Assembly (NCBI RefSeq): GCF_000507145.1
Contig: NZ_AYTO01000034.1
Span: 186,001-250,000 of the forward strand
Length of the DNA: 64,000 nt
From: Bacillus tequilensis KCTC 13622
GTDB taxonomy: Bacteria; Bacillota; Bacilli; Bacillales; Bacillaceae
Direction: 5' to 3'
Made by a program: the position numbers and the translations under genes. This document shows, piece by piece, positions 1 to 9,836 of this stretch. How positions within the stretch are numbered: the first letter of the stretch is position 1; each line of letters starts with the position of its first letter. The notes beneath the pieces are model-generated. The model worked only from the letters and a program-made list of their open reading frames with translations, did no database searches and was not told the DNA's origin.

Positions 1-742
1 TTTGATTGATAGCTTTAGGGATCACTTTCTGGGGATTATCTGTTTCACCTGCTGTCAGTCCAACAAGTTCAATTCCCACAAAAGCGAAGACAACCATTTG
101 AAATGAAAGGATAAACCCATGCCATCCATTTGGAAACATGCCGCCGTGGCTCCAAAGATTTGTGAGGCTGGCTGAGCCGGAAGCCGCGGAAAATCCTTTC
201 GCAATCAAGACAATACCAGTTACGATAAGAGCCAGTATGGCAATGATTTTGATTAATGCAAACCAGAATTCTAATTCCCCGAACAGTTTAACCGTGGCAA
301 GATTCATGATCAGCAGGATGATAAGCGCAAGAAGACCCGGCAGCCATTGAGGCACATCGGGAAGCCAATATTGCGTATAAATCCCGACCGCCGTTAAATC
401 AGCCATTGCGAGAGAAATCCAGCAGAACCAGTAGGTCCAGCCAGTAATAAACGCTGCCATATTGCCTAAATAGTCCCTCACAAAATCAACGAAAGAGTGA
501 TAGCCCGAATTTGATAGGAGCAATTCTCCGAGTGAACGCATAATGAAAAAGCAAAAGACTCCAGTGATCAAGTAAGCAAATAAAATGGATGGCCCCGCAA
601 AGTGGATGGATTTTCCTGAACCCAAGAATAAGCCTGTTCCGATTGCACCCCCAATCGCCATTAGTTGTATATGCCTGTTTTTAAGGCCTCTAGACAATTT
701 TTGCTGTTGTTCCAAATTGTCTTCATTAGAATTGCCTGTCAA
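1..742 (-). CDS. aapA: AapA-like amino acid permease (APC family), 3' end outside window
   Basis: Membrane amino acid:proton symporter of the APC/AAT family; the B. subtilis homologue imports D-serine, D-alanine and glycine. About 247 N-terminal codons are visible. They show the family hallmark AIGGAIGTGLFLGSG in the first helix, followed by repeated hydrophobic helices, and GIELVGLTAGET near the window edge. The start is a TTG at 742 (TTG ACA GGC), chosen because GGGGGAAAAG sits just upstream and no better ATG precedes the conserved helix. The name rests on homology plus position next to levR, as I recall it in 168. Confidence 0.8.
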   Translation of the reverse strand, partial: MTGNSNEDNLEQQQKLSRGLKNRHIQLMAIGGAIGTGLFLGSGKSIHFAGPSILFAYLITGVFCFFIMRSLGELLLSNSGYHSFVDFVRDYLGNMAAFITGWTYWFCWISLAMADLTAVGIYTQYWLPDVPQWLPGLLALIILLIMNLATVKLFGELEFWFALIKIIAILALIVTGIVLIAKGFSAASGSASLTNLWSHGGMFPNGWHGFILSFQMVVFAFVGIELVGLTAGETDNPQKVIPKAINQ

Positions 743-997
743 TTTTCTTTTCCCCCAAGAATTAAAGTTTTTTATCGGATATTATAACATTTAAAAGAAT
801 AGATTGTTTACATTTTAAATTTTAAAAATATTTTTAAGTTTATTACTAAACTTAAAGGGGTTCAGATTTTGATGAAAAGATGACAATGATCTAAAAGGCT
901 GTTTTGACGATGTCTTTGTTGGTTTGCTAGGATATATGATGACCGTATGCTTATTATAGGATACAGGTGAAATGTATGACACGAGGCAGGGCATAGA

Positions 998-1624
998 ATG
1001 AAATTACAAACAGCACAGCTATTCACCATCTTACCAGAATATCAGTTTTTTGATTGGGAGGACCATGAGAATAATAAGCATCTCATGATGATAGGGCTTC
1101 CGGAGAATATGCTTGAGATAAAAGGTTTTTATCAATCATTCGGTTTTGAATCAGTCGAAAATCCGTATTCGAACATAAAAATCTCGAAAAAACAGTGGGT
1201 CCAAATGGAGGATTTATTTTTTTCATGGATATCTCCTTATCTATCGACTTTCGGCCAAACGGTAGTTACGCCATTTTTAAGTAATGACTGGGAAGGAGAA
1301 TGTGACCTGGACGATATAATGTATGATGAGTTTGCTCACGCTTATAAAGCGTATAAGGCTTTTCTAATAAACAACGATTTGTATGTTCATGGGCCCGCTT
1401 TGATTGAGACCAGCAGGGGGTATCAAATCGATCATATCGGAGATTTTTCAATTCTGGGCAGGATGGCCGCAAGAAATCATCGTTATTTATTCTTTGCTGA
1501 TGGAGATAAAGTTTTTATGTTTACAGATTCATTGACTTTGCAGATGTATTGTAAAAATGAAGAAGTGCTGCATCAAGAAAAGAAAAAAATCAAGCAGATG
1601 CTGCATCCTGATTTTTTATCATGA
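998..1624 (+). CDS. Hypothetical protein, 208 aa
   Basis: Unrecognised soluble protein without signal peptide or membrane segment. It is acidic and aromatic-rich, with local patterns such as DWEGECDLDDIMYDEF around residue 100. Composition and codon use look like a real Bacillus gene, and a strong hairpin terminator starts at the stop codon. It stands alone between aapA (divergent) and levR. Function cannot be assigned. Confidence 0.6.
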   Translation: MKLQTAQLFTILPEYQFFDWEDHENNKHLMMIGLPENMLEIKGFYQSFGFESVENPYSNIKISKKQWVQMEDLFFSWISPYLSTFGQTVVTPFLSNDWEGECDLDDIMYDEFAHAYKAYKAFLINNDLYVHGPALIETSRGYQIDHIGDFSILGRMAARNHRYLFFADGDKVFMFTDSLTLQMYCKNEEVLHQEKKKIKQMLHPDFLS

Positions 1625-1653
1625 AATGGCGGACACATAGATGTCCGCCATTT
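1624..1653 (+). terminator. Rho-independent terminator of the 208-aa gene
   Basis: Perfect 12-bp stem (AAATGGCGGACA against TGTCCGCCATTT) with a 6-nt loop, followed by TCTTTATTTT. It overlaps the stop codon of the preceding gene. Confidence 0.85.
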
Positions 1654-1999
1654 CTTTATTTTCAGATGCTGTGGGAACGCTTTTGGGTAAATGGTCCTGA
1701 TCTTTATGATTCATTTTTGGGCATTCATGATTTTGCCATCATTCCATTCCTTAAGAATGATAAACTGTTTACTGATTATTACTTTGGAAGGGGACCGGCC
1801 TTGAAGACTTCGAATCTAAAATACTAATATAAGACGTAAATGATTCGGAATAATATACAATTAAGCATAAGAGGCAACGTTGTCAATCTGCTATAGAGAC
1901 CTTTTTGGCAGTATCAATAGATAAAACCATGCTGTCCGCCATAAAGTTTCGGAATATTCTTGTTAAGGGCTTATCTAATAAGGACAAAGGATGATAGAT
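1654..1999. other. Gap before levR, possible gene remnant
   Basis: There is an open frame from 1621 to 1827 on + whose C-terminal part (LWERFWVNGPDLYDSFLGIHD) looks protein-like, but it begins inside the terminator and has no ribosome binding site, so it may be a relic. Nothing else recognisable lies before levR. Confidence 0.3.
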
Positions 2000-4807
2000 G
2001 TGAAAAGGATAGACAAAATATACCATCAGCTCATACATAATTTTCGTGACTCCAGCTTAGATCATCTGTTAAAAGTACAGGGAAACTCAGCAAAGGAAAT
2101 TGCTGAGCAGCTGAAAATGGAGCGGTCCAATGTCAGTTTTGAATTAAATAATCTTGTTCGGTCTAAGAGAGTCATAAAAATCAAAACGTTTCCAGTGCGA
2201 TATATCCCGGTCGAAATAGCGGAAAGATTATGCAACAGGAAATGGGATACAGAGATGATGGAAGTGAAAGACCTGAAGCCGTTTTCCGGGGATGAAAAAC
2301 AGAGTCATCAATCGATTTCCACGAATCCTCTAGAGCTTATGATTGGGGCAAAAGGCAGTTTGAAGAAAGCAATCTCCCAGGCGAAAGCAGCTGTCTTTTA
2401 TCCGCCGAATGGCCTGCATATGCTCCTTTTAGGGCCGACGGGTTCTGGTAAATCCCTTTTCGCGAACCGGATTTACCAGTTTGCCATATACTCTGACATT
2501 TTGAAGGCCGGCGCACCGTTTATTACATTTAACTGTGCAGATTACTACAACAATCCTCAATTATTGCTTTCTCAATTATTCGGACACAAAAAAGGTTCGT
2601 TTACAGGTGCCGGCGAAGATAAGGCGGGGTTAGTCGAACAGGCCGATGGGGGCATTCTTTTTATGGATGAAATCCATCGTCTCCCTCCAGAGGGACAGGA
2701 AATGCTGTTTTATTTTATTGACAGCGGCTCTTATAACAGGCTTGGCGAATCTGAACATAGACGCACATCGAACGTATTGTTTATTTGCGCCACTACGGAA
2801 AATCCAAGCTCTGCACTATTAAAAACATTTTTGCGAAGGATTCCAATGACCATTCATATCCCTTCGCTTGAAGAACGATCGCTAAAAGAAAGAGTGGATC
2901 TGACGACGTTTTTATTAGGGAAAGAAGCAGAGCGAATTAAGAAAAACCTGAGTGTGCACATCGATGTCTATAATGCGCTTATTCATTCCGCCAAATTCGG
3001 AAATGTCGGACAGCTGAAATCAAATGTCCAGTTAGTCTGCGCACACGGGTTTTTACATAATCTCGATCGAAGTGAGATGATTGAACTGACTGTTCGGGAT
3101 CTTCCGGATGAAATCAAGCAAGAATGGATGTCCAGCAGTAAAAACATGCAAAGAAGCAAAGCCATTTCTGAATATGTCAATATTACAACGATCATATCTC
3201 CGATTGTAGAAGATGAAACGACAAAAATTGACGAAGACCTCTCGTTTAACTTATATCACTTGATCGAGGAAAAAGTGAAAACCCTCAAGAAAGAAGGATT
3301 AACCAAAAAGGATATTAATCAATACATCCTGACTGATGTCCATTTGCATGTCAGAAGTTTTTTTCATCACCGGGCGTTTCAAAAGGACAGCCTGCTGACA
3401 TTCGTTGAAGACGACGTGATTCAATTGACAAAACAGTTAAAAGAAATAGCTGAACATGAGCTTGATTGCACGTTTGACCGTAAATTTATTTATTTCTTAA
3501 GCATGCATATTGACGCGTTTTTAAAGCGCGGAAAGCAAATTGATGTATTAAATACACAGGAAACTGATGAAATCCGTGAGACTCATGTAAATGAATATCG
3601 GGTGGCGATGATTTTTAAAGATAAAATTCAAGAACATTTTAAAGCAGCCATCCCGGAAATAGAGGTCATCTACTTAACGATGCTGATTCATTCCATCAAA
3701 TCGTTAAGGGAGAACAAAAGAGTCGGTATTATTGTGGCTGCGCATGGAAACAGCACAGCGAGTTCAATGGTTGAAGTCGCAACAGAGCTGCTAGGGAGCA
3801 CTCCGATTGCGGCAGTTGATATGCCGCTTACGGTTTCACCTTCAGAAATCACAGAATGCCTAGCTGAAAAAATGAAGCAGGTTCATGAAGGCGAAGGTGT
3901 TTTAATGCTGGTAGACATGGGGTCACTTGCGATGCTTGAAAGCAAACTGGAGGAAAAGACAGGCATCCCCATCAAAACCATCAGCAATGTTACAACCTCA
4001 ATGGTGCTTGATGCTGTCAGAAAGGTGAACTATTTGAATTTGAATTTGCATGCGATTTATCAATCGGTCACGAAGGATTTTATTGAGTTATGGGAGCGGC
4101 AGCCAGCTGCATCCGGTAAAAAGAAGGCATTGGTCTCCATCTGCACGACAGGCGGCGGAACGGCCAAAAAGCTGGAAGACATCCTGACAACGATCGTAAA
4201 CAAGGCTTCAGATACTCCGATTCACATCTTGACCGTTTCATCTCTTAAATTAGCAAACAGCATAAAAGAAATCGAAAAAGAATACGAGATCCTTGCGACA
4301 GTCGGAACGAAAAACCCTAAAATCAATGCTCCGCATGTATCTTTAGAAGTATTAATTGAAGGGGAGGGGGAGAGGCTGATTCAACAGGCGATTACAAAGG
4401 GCAGCATTCCGTTGAGCAAAGGGTTAAACGAAGCCAATATTATTGTCAGGGAGCTTTGTGAGGACAGCTTGAAAAAGTACCTTGTCTTCTTAAATCCCCA
4501 CCATATGATCGCCATGTTATTAGAATGGCTGCAAGCCGTTCAGGATGAGCTCGGAGTCATTTTCAATAATGCTGTTTTGATCAAAGTCATTATGCATACG
4601 GCGTTCGCCTTTGAAAGAGTGATTAAGCAGAATCCGATTGCTTTCACAGAGGAAGAAGAAATCAATGATCAGCTGTATGAAATGATGAAAGTGGCAAGTC
4701 GGACATTAGCCCCATATGAAGAAAAGCTTGGACTTCGCATAAGTGATGATGAAAAATTATTTATAGCCGCCATATTCGCTGAAGAAATGTATGGCCAGCT
4801 GTTTTAA
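2000..4807 (+). CDS. levR: LevR, sigma-54 activator of the levanase operon with PRD domains
   Basis: Transcriptional activator that binds upstream of levD and works with SigL. It has an N-terminal helix-turn-helix region, then an AAA+ sigma-54 interaction domain: Walker A GPTGSGKS near residue 144, the sigma-contact FTGA loop near 200, Walker B GGILFMDEIH near 220. The second half holds PTS-regulated modules: a first PRD around 430-560, an EIIA(Man)-like segment with VAAHGNST near 582, and a C-terminal PRD with MHTAFAFER near 865, whose histidines are PTS phosphorylation targets in the known protein. I chose the GTG at 2000 (935 aa, the length I recall for LevR) because AAAGGATGA is well spaced from it; an ATG at 1991 adds three residues. 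Confidence 0.95.
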   Translation: MKRIDKIYHQLIHNFRDSSLDHLLKVQGNSAKEIAEQLKMERSNVSFELNNLVRSKRVIKIKTFPVRYIPVEIAERLCNRKWDTEMMEVKDLKPFSGDEKQSHQSISTNPLELMIGAKGSLKKAISQAKAAVFYPPNGLHMLLLGPTGSGKSLFANRIYQFAIYSDILKAGAPFITFNCADYYNNPQLLLSQLFGHKKGSFTGAGEDKAGLVEQADGGILFMDEIHRLPPEGQEMLFYFIDSGSYNRLGESEHRRTSNVLFICATTENPSSALLKTFLRRIPMTIHIPSLEERSLKERVDLTTFLLGKEAERIKKNLSVHIDVYNALIHSAKFGNVGQLKSNVQLVCAHGFLHNLDRSEMIELTVRDLPDEIKQEWMSSSKNMQRSKAISEYVNITTIISPIVEDETTKIDEDLSFNLYHLIEEKVKTLKKEGLTKKDINQYILTDVHLHVRSFFHHRAFQKDSLLTFVEDDVIQLTKQLKEIAEHELDCTFDRKFIYFLSMHIDAFLKRGKQIDVLNTQETDEIRETHVNEYRVAMIFKDKIQEHFKAAIPEIEVIYLTMLIHSIKSLRENKRVGIIVAAHGNSTASSMVEVATELLGSTPIAAVDMPLTVSPSEITECLAEKMKQVHEGEGVLMLVDMGSLAMLESKLEEKTGIPIKTISNVTTSMVLDAVRKVNYLNLNLHAIYQSVTKDFIELWERQPAASGKKKALVSICTTGGGTAKKLEDILTTIVNKASDTPIHILTVSSLKLANSIKEIEKEYEILATVGTKNPKINAPHVSLEVLIEGEGERLIQQAITKGSIPLSKGLNEANIIVRELCEDSLKKYLVFLNPHHMIAMLLEWLQAVQDELGVIFNNAVLIKVIMHTAFAFERVIKQNPIAFTEEEEINDQLYEMMKVASRTLAPYEEKLGLRISDDEKLFIAAIFAEEMYGQLF

Positions 4808-4825
4808 AACTGATTTTTTTATATG

Positions 4826-4868
4826 AACCTGTATTAAATAGAAACCCATTTTAATACAGGTTTATTTT
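4826..4868 (+). terminator. Terminator of levR
   Basis: Inverted repeat AACCTGTATTAAA / TTTAATACAGGTT followed by TTATTTTTTTT. It separates levR from the levDEFG promoter region. Confidence 0.75.
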
Positions 4869-4916
4869 TTTTGTTTCAAGTGTTTCAACAACAAACTGTC
4901 ATTTGCTGAAATACAA

Positions 4917-4932
4917 ATGAAAGCGCTTAACA
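4917..4932 (+). promoter_or_regulatory. cre site (CcpA operator) of the levanase operon
   Basis: ATGAAAGCGCTTAACA matches the cre consensus WTGNNARCGNWWWCAW. It lies just upstream of the sigma-54 promoter, where CcpA-mediated glucose repression of levDEFG-sacC is known. Confidence 0.8.
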
Positions 4933-4941
4933 CAACTATGT

Positions 4942-4959
4942 TGGCACGATTCTTGCATG
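4942..4959 (+). promoter_or_regulatory. Sigma-54 (SigL) -24/-12 promoter of levDEFG-sacC
   Basis: TTGGCACGATTCTTGCAT contains TGGCAC-N5-TTGCAT, an essentially perfect -24/-12 element, about 40 bp before levD. Such a promoter needs an activator of the LevR type, encoded directly upstream. Confidence 0.95.
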
Positions 4960-4997
4960 ATATATGGATGTACAAAACAAAGAAAGGAGCAATGAAT

Positions 4998-5438
4998 ATG
5001 ATTTCAGTTATTATCAGCGGTCATGGAGATTTTCCCGTAGCATTAAAAGAGTCTTCGAGGATGATATTCGGTGAAGAAAATAGCCTGATTGCAGTGCCGT
5101 TTTTGAAAGGGGAAGGCATTCAAACGCTGCAAGAAAAATATCATCAGGCGCTCAAAGACATTCCGAAAGAAAATGAAGTGCTTTTTTTAGTTGATATTTT
5201 TGGAGGAACCCCATACAATGCGGCCGCTTCTTTCATTGCCGAGAGTGAAAGAATGGATATGGCAGCCGGCGTCAACCTGCCGATTCTGCTGGAGGTATTA
5301 AGCCTGAGAGAACATGTGACACTGAAAGATTTATTGAACAACTTAAAAACAATGAGCCAGCAAAGCTTTCAAGTGTGCAGTGAACATTTAGAAAAAGTAA
5401 AAACAGCCAATCAAGAAACAAGAGAGGATGAATTGTAA
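4998..5438 (+). CDS. levD: LevD, fructose PTS EIIA (mannose class)
   Basis: Cytoplasmic phosphocarrier that takes phosphate from HPr and passes it to LevE. The 146 residues begin MISVIISGHGDFP with the expected phospho-histidine at position 9. The ATG at 4998 is preferred over that at 4992 because AAAGGAGC ends at 4990. The stop codon overlaps the start of levE (TAATG), as expected in the translationally coupled levDEFG-sacC operon. With LevE it also phosphorylates LevR in the known system, giving negative feedback. Confidence 0.95.
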   Translation: MISVIISGHGDFPVALKESSRMIFGEENSLIAVPFLKGEGIQTLQEKYHQALKDIPKENEVLFLVDIFGGTPYNAAASFIAESERMDMAAGVNLPILLEVLSLREHVTLKDLLNNLKTMSQQSFQVCSEHLEKVKTANQETREDEL

Positions 5439-5926
5439 TGAACATTGTGTTAGCAAGAATTGATGACCGCTTTATTCACGGCCAGATCCTGACAAGATGG
5501 ATTAAAGTCCATGCGGCAGACCGAATCATCGTTGTCTCCGACGATATTGCACAGGACGAAATGAGAAAAGCACTGATCCTTTCTGTTGCGCCTTCAAATG
5601 TAAAGGCGAGTGCCGTCTCGGTTTCTAAAATGGCAAAAGCGTTTCATAGTCCGCGTTATGAAGGAGTAACGGCAATGCTCTTGTTTGAAAATCCGTCGGA
5701 TATTGTATCTCTTATAGAAGCAGGCGTGCCGATCAAAACAGTAAACGTCGGAGGAATGCGTTTTGAAAATCAACGCAGGCAAATCACAAAGTCAGTCAGC
5801 GTCACAGAGGAAGATATAAAGGCGTTTGAAACATTAAGCGGCCTGGGTGTCAAACTGGAATTGAGGCAGCTGCCTTCAGATGCCAGCGAAGACTTTGCAC
5901 AGATTTTACGGAATGTAACAAAATAA
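5438..5926 (+). CDS. levE: LevE, fructose PTS EIIB (mannose class)
   Basis: Second soluble phosphocarrier of the fructose PTS, 162 aa. The motif ARIDDRFIHGQ gives the active histidine at residue 14 (His15 in the numbering I recall). It belongs to the PTSIIB sorbose/mannose family at normal length. It starts 1 bp into the levD stop and is followed by levF after 16 bp with AAGGGGATGAG as ribosome binding site. Confidence 0.95.
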   Translation: MNIVLARIDDRFIHGQILTRWIKVHAADRIIVVSDDIAQDEMRKALILSVAPSNVKASAVSVSKMAKAFHSPRYEGVTAMLLFENPSDIVSLIEAGVPIKTVNVGGMRFENQRRQITKSVSVTEEDIKAFETLSGLGVKLELRQLPSDASEDFAQILRNVTK

Positions 5927-5942
5927 TCAAGGGGATGAGAAT

Positions 5943-6752
5943 ATGTCTTCAATACAAATTATTTTGTTGTTAATCATTGCAGCAATCACCGGCATTGCAA
6001 GTGTATTGGATGAAGGGCAGACACACCGGCCGCTTGTAGCCTGCACGCTAGTTGGCTTGGTGCTGGGAGATTTAAAAACGGGAATTATTCTCGGAGGCAC
6101 ACTGGAACTGATGGCGCTGGGCTGGATGAACGTCGGCCTTGCGATGGCGCCTGATACAGCGATTGCCTCTGTCATCTCAACCATTTTAGTCATTACCGCT
6201 GATCAGGGAATTGGCGAGGGCATTGCCGTTGCTGTTGCTTTGGCAGCTGCGGGCCAGGCGCTGACGATTTTTGTGCGGACGATCACTGTCTTTTTCATTC
6301 ACCGGGCAGATCGATATGCAAAAGAAGGGAATATAAAAGGAATTGAAATTATGCATATTACTGCGATGGTGTTTCAAGCCCTGCGCGTCATGATTCCGAC
6401 ATTGATTGTCGCATTGATCAGTGTCAGCGCTGTTCAGGCGTTCTTGGGCAATATTCCTGATGTCATTACAAAAGGACTGCAAATAGGAGGAGGCATTATC
6501 GTTGTTGTCGGGTATGCCATGGTGATCAATATGATGAATATCCCTTATTTAAAGCCATTTTTCTATATTGGATTTTTATTAGCGGCGTTTACCGATTTCA
6601 ACTTAGTCGGATTTGGAGCACTTGGTCTCTGTCTGGCGCTTTTATACCAGCAGGTGATGCAAAAACATACCGCTCACGGAGCAGTCGCCGCCGCATCAGA
6701 CAGCGGCAGTGTCGCTGTTTATGATGACGATGATGATGACCTTGATGCCTAA
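5943..6752 (+). CDS. levF: LevF, fructose PTS EIIC membrane subunit
   Basis: Integral membrane permease subunit (EII-Sor/ManY family), 269 aa, that moves fructose with LevG. Hydrophobic helices fill the protein; the family signature LGGTLELMALGWMNVGLAMAPD is near residues 39-60. The C-terminus ends in a run of aspartates (YDDDDDDLDA), an acidic cytoplasmic tail. Confidence 0.95.
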   Translation: MSSIQIILLLIIAAITGIASVLDEGQTHRPLVACTLVGLVLGDLKTGIILGGTLELMALGWMNVGLAMAPDTAIASVISTILVITADQGIGEGIAVAVALAAAGQALTIFVRTITVFFIHRADRYAKEGNIKGIEIMHITAMVFQALRVMIPTLIVALISVSAVQAFLGNIPDVITKGLQIGGGIIVVVGYAMVINMMNIPYLKPFFYIGFLLAAFTDFNLVGFGALGLCLALLYQQVMQKHTAHGAVAAASDSGSVAVYDDDDDDLDA

Positions 6753-6773
6753 ACAATGAGGGGGGATGAAAAG

Positions 6774-7601
6774 ATGGAAAAAGAAAAACGATTAACGAAA
6801 AAAGAAATTTTCAGCATGTTTATTCGTTCAAATTTTTTGCTCGGCTCCTTTAACTTCGAACGTGTGCAGGCCATGGGATATTGCTATGTCATGATCCCGG
6901 CAATCAAAAAATTGTACGGTCCCGGAGCGAAAAGAAATGAAGCATTGCAGCGGCATTTGGAATGGTTTAATACACACCCGTGGCTGACAGCGCCTATATT
7001 TGGCGTGACAGCTGCCATGGAAGAAGAAATGGCGAACAATAAAGGAATTGATGGAAAAGCGATAAGCGGGATGAAAATCGGTTTGATGGGCCCGATAGCG
7101 GGTGTAGGCGATCCGATTTTCTGGGGGACGGTTCGCCCGGTCTTAGCTGCGCTAGGGGCCTCACTCGCTTTAGGAGGTAACATTGCCGGCCCTTTGTTAT
7201 TCTTTTTCTTACTGAACGCCATAAGATTAAGTACAAAATATTACGGATTAAAGTACGGCTATGTGAAAGGTATGGAAATTCTGCAGGATTTAGCGGGGAA
7301 TCGCATTCAAAAGCTTACAGAGGGCGCTTCGATTCTCGGGTTATTTGTAATGGGAGCCCTCGTTTCCAAATGGACCACTATCAACATTCCAATCGTTGTG
7401 TCCAGAATTAAGGATGAGAGCGGAAAAGTGGATGTTCAAACCGTACAAAATGTGTTAGACAGCATCATGCCGGGTGCACTGCCTCTAGGGTTAACGTTAT
7501 TGGTGGCTTGGATGCTGCGCAAAGGGGTGAATCCTCTTCTCATTATCTGCGGCATCTTTATCATCGGGATTCTTGGGTATTGGGCTGGTTTCTTAGCATA
7601 A
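6774..7601 (+). CDS. levG: LevG, fructose PTS EIID membrane subunit
   Basis: EIID (ManZ family) partner of LevF, 275 aa when started at ATG 6774. An in-frame ATG at 6756 lies inside the ribosome binding site GAGGGGG and is unlikely. The motif MEEEMANNKGIDG and the Gly-rich LMGPIAGVGDPIFWGT typical of EIID are visible, followed by C-terminal helices. Confidence 0.95.
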   Translation: MEKEKRLTKKEIFSMFIRSNFLLGSFNFERVQAMGYCYVMIPAIKKLYGPGAKRNEALQRHLEWFNTHPWLTAPIFGVTAAMEEEMANNKGIDGKAISGMKIGLMGPIAGVGDPIFWGTVRPVLAALGASLALGGNIAGPLLFFFLLNAIRLSTKYYGLKYGYVKGMEILQDLAGNRIQKLTEGASILGLFVMGALVSKWTTINIPIVVSRIKDESGKVDVQTVQNVLDSIMPGALPLGLTLLVAWMLRKGVNPLLIICGIFIIGILGYWAGFLA

Positions 7602-7761
7602 GCTGTGTGATGTAAAGAAAAAAAGAGGGAAGCTGCAGCATTTTTTCATATATCAATCATTCGGTAACAGCAAAACAAAGGAGAATGGCCAGAAACGGTT
7701 CCAACTTGTGCAGCAGTCTCTCTTGGAGTGTTCGAACATAAAGAGAGGAGCGAAGAAACAA

Positions 7762-9795
7762 ATGAAAAAGAGACTTTCTCAAGTCAGCATCATGTTCACC
7801 CTGCTGTTCACGATGGCATTCCCGGTAAAGGCGGCAGATTCAGGCTATTATGATGAGGATTACCGTCCTCAATATCATTTCACGCCGGAGGCTAACTGGA
7901 TGAATGATCCAAACGGGATGGTGTATTATGCTGGAGAATATCACTTGTTCTATCAATACCATCCATATGGGCTTCAGTGGGGCCCCATGCATTGGGGGCA
8001 TGCCGTGAGCAAAGATTTGGTGACGTGGAAGCACCTTCCTGTTGCGCTGGAACCGGATGACAAAGGCACAATCTTTTCTGGAAGCGCAGTTGTAGACAAA
8101 TATAACACAAGCGGTTTTCAAACAGGCGAAGAGAAGCCGCTTGTGGCCATTTATACACAGGATCGTGAAGGTCATCAAGTGCAGAGTATTGCCTATAGCA
8201 ATGACAAAGGGAGAACGTGGACGAAATACGCTGGCAATCCTGTCATTCCGAATCCGGGAGAAAAAGATTTTCGAGATCCAAAAGTATTTTGGTATGAAAA
8301 AGAAAATAAGTGGGTGATGCTGCTTGCGGCCGGTGACCGAATCCTTATTTATACATCCAAAAACCTGAAGCAGTGGACGTATGCAAGTGAGTTTGGACAG
8401 GGGCAAGGGAGTCATGGGGGAGTATGGGAGTGTCCGGACTTGTTTGAGCTCCCGGTAGACGGCAATCCGAATCAGAAAAAATGGGTGATGCAGGTCAGTG
8501 TCGGAAACGGAGCGGTTTCGGGAGGGTCAGGCATGCAATATTTTGTGGGGGACTTTGATGGAACACATTTTAAAAATGAAAATCCGTCAAACAAAGTTCT
8601 CTGGACGGATTACGGCAGAGACTTTTATGCCGCTGTATCCTGGTCTGATATCCCATCCTCAGACGGCCGGCGGCTGTGGTTAGGGTGGATGAGCAATTGG
8701 CAATATGCAAATGATGTCCCTACATCCCCATGGAGAAGCGCAGCGTCCATTCCAAGAGAGATAAAATTGAAAACGCTTACCGAAGGAGTTAGGGTCGTCC
8801 AAACTCCGGTAAAAGAGCTGCAAGCCATTCGCGGCACCTCTAAAAAATGGAAGAATCAAACCGTATCGCACGCAAGTCAAAATGTGTTGACGGGCTTATC
8901 TGGAGATGCATATGAATTACAAGCAGAATTTCAAGTGACCCCAGGATCAGCTGCCGAATTTGGTTTTAAGGTTCAAACAGGAGGAGGCCAATTTACGAAA
9001 GTCGGCTATGATCGAAAGAATGCCAAACTGTTCGTTGACCGGAGCGAGTCGGGGAACGTCACCTTTAATCCGACCTTCAACACCGGAAAACAGACAGCTC
9101 CGCTGAAGCCGGTAAATGGAAAGTTACAGATGCGTATTTTTGTCGACCGCTCTTCGGTTGAAGTATTTGGGAATGACGGACAGAAGGTCATAACCGATAT
9201 CGTTCTCCCGGATCGATCAAGCAAAGGTCTTGAATTATATGCGGCGAAGGGCAGTGTAAAGGTAAAATCTTTAGCTATATACCCTTTAAAAAAGGTATGG
9301 GGAACATCACCTTTCATTTCTAATTTAGGTGAGTGGACGGTTGTTAATGGCACGTGGGCCGACACAATTGAAGGAAAACAAGGGAGATCGGACGGCGATT
9401 CCTTTATCTTGTCATCAGCATCCGGATCAGACTTCACCTATGAATCTGATATGACCATTAAGGATGGAAACGGAAGGGGGGCGGGGGCGCTTATATTCCG
9501 CTCTGACAAAGACGCAAAAAATGCTTATCTTGCCAACGTCGATGCGAAGCATGACTTAGTGAAATTCTTTAAATTTGAGAACGGTGCTGCTTCTGTCATT
9601 GCCGAATACAAGACGCCGATAGACGTGAACAAAAAGTATCATCTGAAAACTGAGGCCAAGGGCAATCGCTTTAAAATCTATTTAGATGATCGTCTTGTGA
9701 TCGATGCGAATGATTCCACATTCTCAGAAGGGCAATTTGGTTTGAACGTGTGGGACGCGACCGCTGTCTTTCAGAATGTAAACAGGGAGTCTTAA
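7762..9795 (+). CDS. sacC: SacC, secreted levanase (GH32)
   Basis: Exo-acting fructan hydrolase that releases fructose from levan, inulin and sucrose outside the cell; the fructose is imported by LevDEFG. 677 aa from ATG 7762 (ribosome binding site GAGAGGAG). The signal peptide is about 24-25 residues (KKR charges, hydrophobic core, PVKA-A). GH32 catalytic motifs are present: nucleophile in WMNDPNG (near residue 50), transition-state RDP and acid/base ECPD. A C-terminal beta-sandwich follows, and then an extra laminin-G/DUF1080-like module (TYESDMTIKDGNGRGAGAL). Confidence 0.97.
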   Translation: MKKRLSQVSIMFTLLFTMAFPVKAADSGYYDEDYRPQYHFTPEANWMNDPNGMVYYAGEYHLFYQYHPYGLQWGPMHWGHAVSKDLVTWKHLPVALEPDDKGTIFSGSAVVDKYNTSGFQTGEEKPLVAIYTQDREGHQVQSIAYSNDKGRTWTKYAGNPVIPNPGEKDFRDPKVFWYEKENKWVMLLAAGDRILIYTSKNLKQWTYASEFGQGQGSHGGVWECPDLFELPVDGNPNQKKWVMQVSVGNGAVSGGSGMQYFVGDFDGTHFKNENPSNKVLWTDYGRDFYAAVSWSDIPSSDGRRLWLGWMSNWQYANDVPTSPWRSAASIPREIKLKTLTEGVRVVQTPVKELQAIRGTSKKWKNQTVSHASQNVLTGLSGDAYELQAEFQVTPGSAAEFGFKVQTGGGQFTKVGYDRKNAKLFVDRSESGNVTFNPTFNTGKQTAPLKPVNGKLQMRIFVDRSSVEVFGNDGQKVITDIVLPDRSSKGLELYAAKGSVKVKSLAIYPLKKVWGTSPFISNLGEWTVVNGTWADTIEGKQGRSDGDSFILSSASGSDFTYESDMTIKDGNGRGAGALIFRSDKDAKNAYLANVDAKHDLVKFFKFENGAASVIAEYKTPIDVNKKYHLKTEAKGNRFKIYLDDRLVIDANDSTFSEGQFGLNVWDATAVFQNVNRES

Positions 9796-9803
9796 CATGA
9801 ACA

Positions 9804-9832
9804 AAGGCACAGACCAAAACAGTCTGTGCCTT
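9804..9832. terminator. Bidirectional terminator between sacC and yraA
   Basis: Perfect 11-bp stem AAGGCACAGAC / GTCTGTGCCTT with a 7-nt loop, between two convergent genes. Confidence 0.85.
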
Positions 9833-9836
9833 CTCG

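Noticed and set aside
1621-1827. 68-codon frame after the 208-aa gene
   Set aside because: Starts inside a terminator and lacks a binding site; kept only as a possible relic in the gap note.
4917-4997. Upstream extension of levD to 4917
   Set aside because: It would overlap the cre site and the sigma-54 promoter; family start is at 4998.
6721-6752. Low-complexity Asp run in levF as frameshift or error
   Set aside because: GAT/GAC codons stay in frame to a normal stop with levG correctly spaced; it is an acidic tail.
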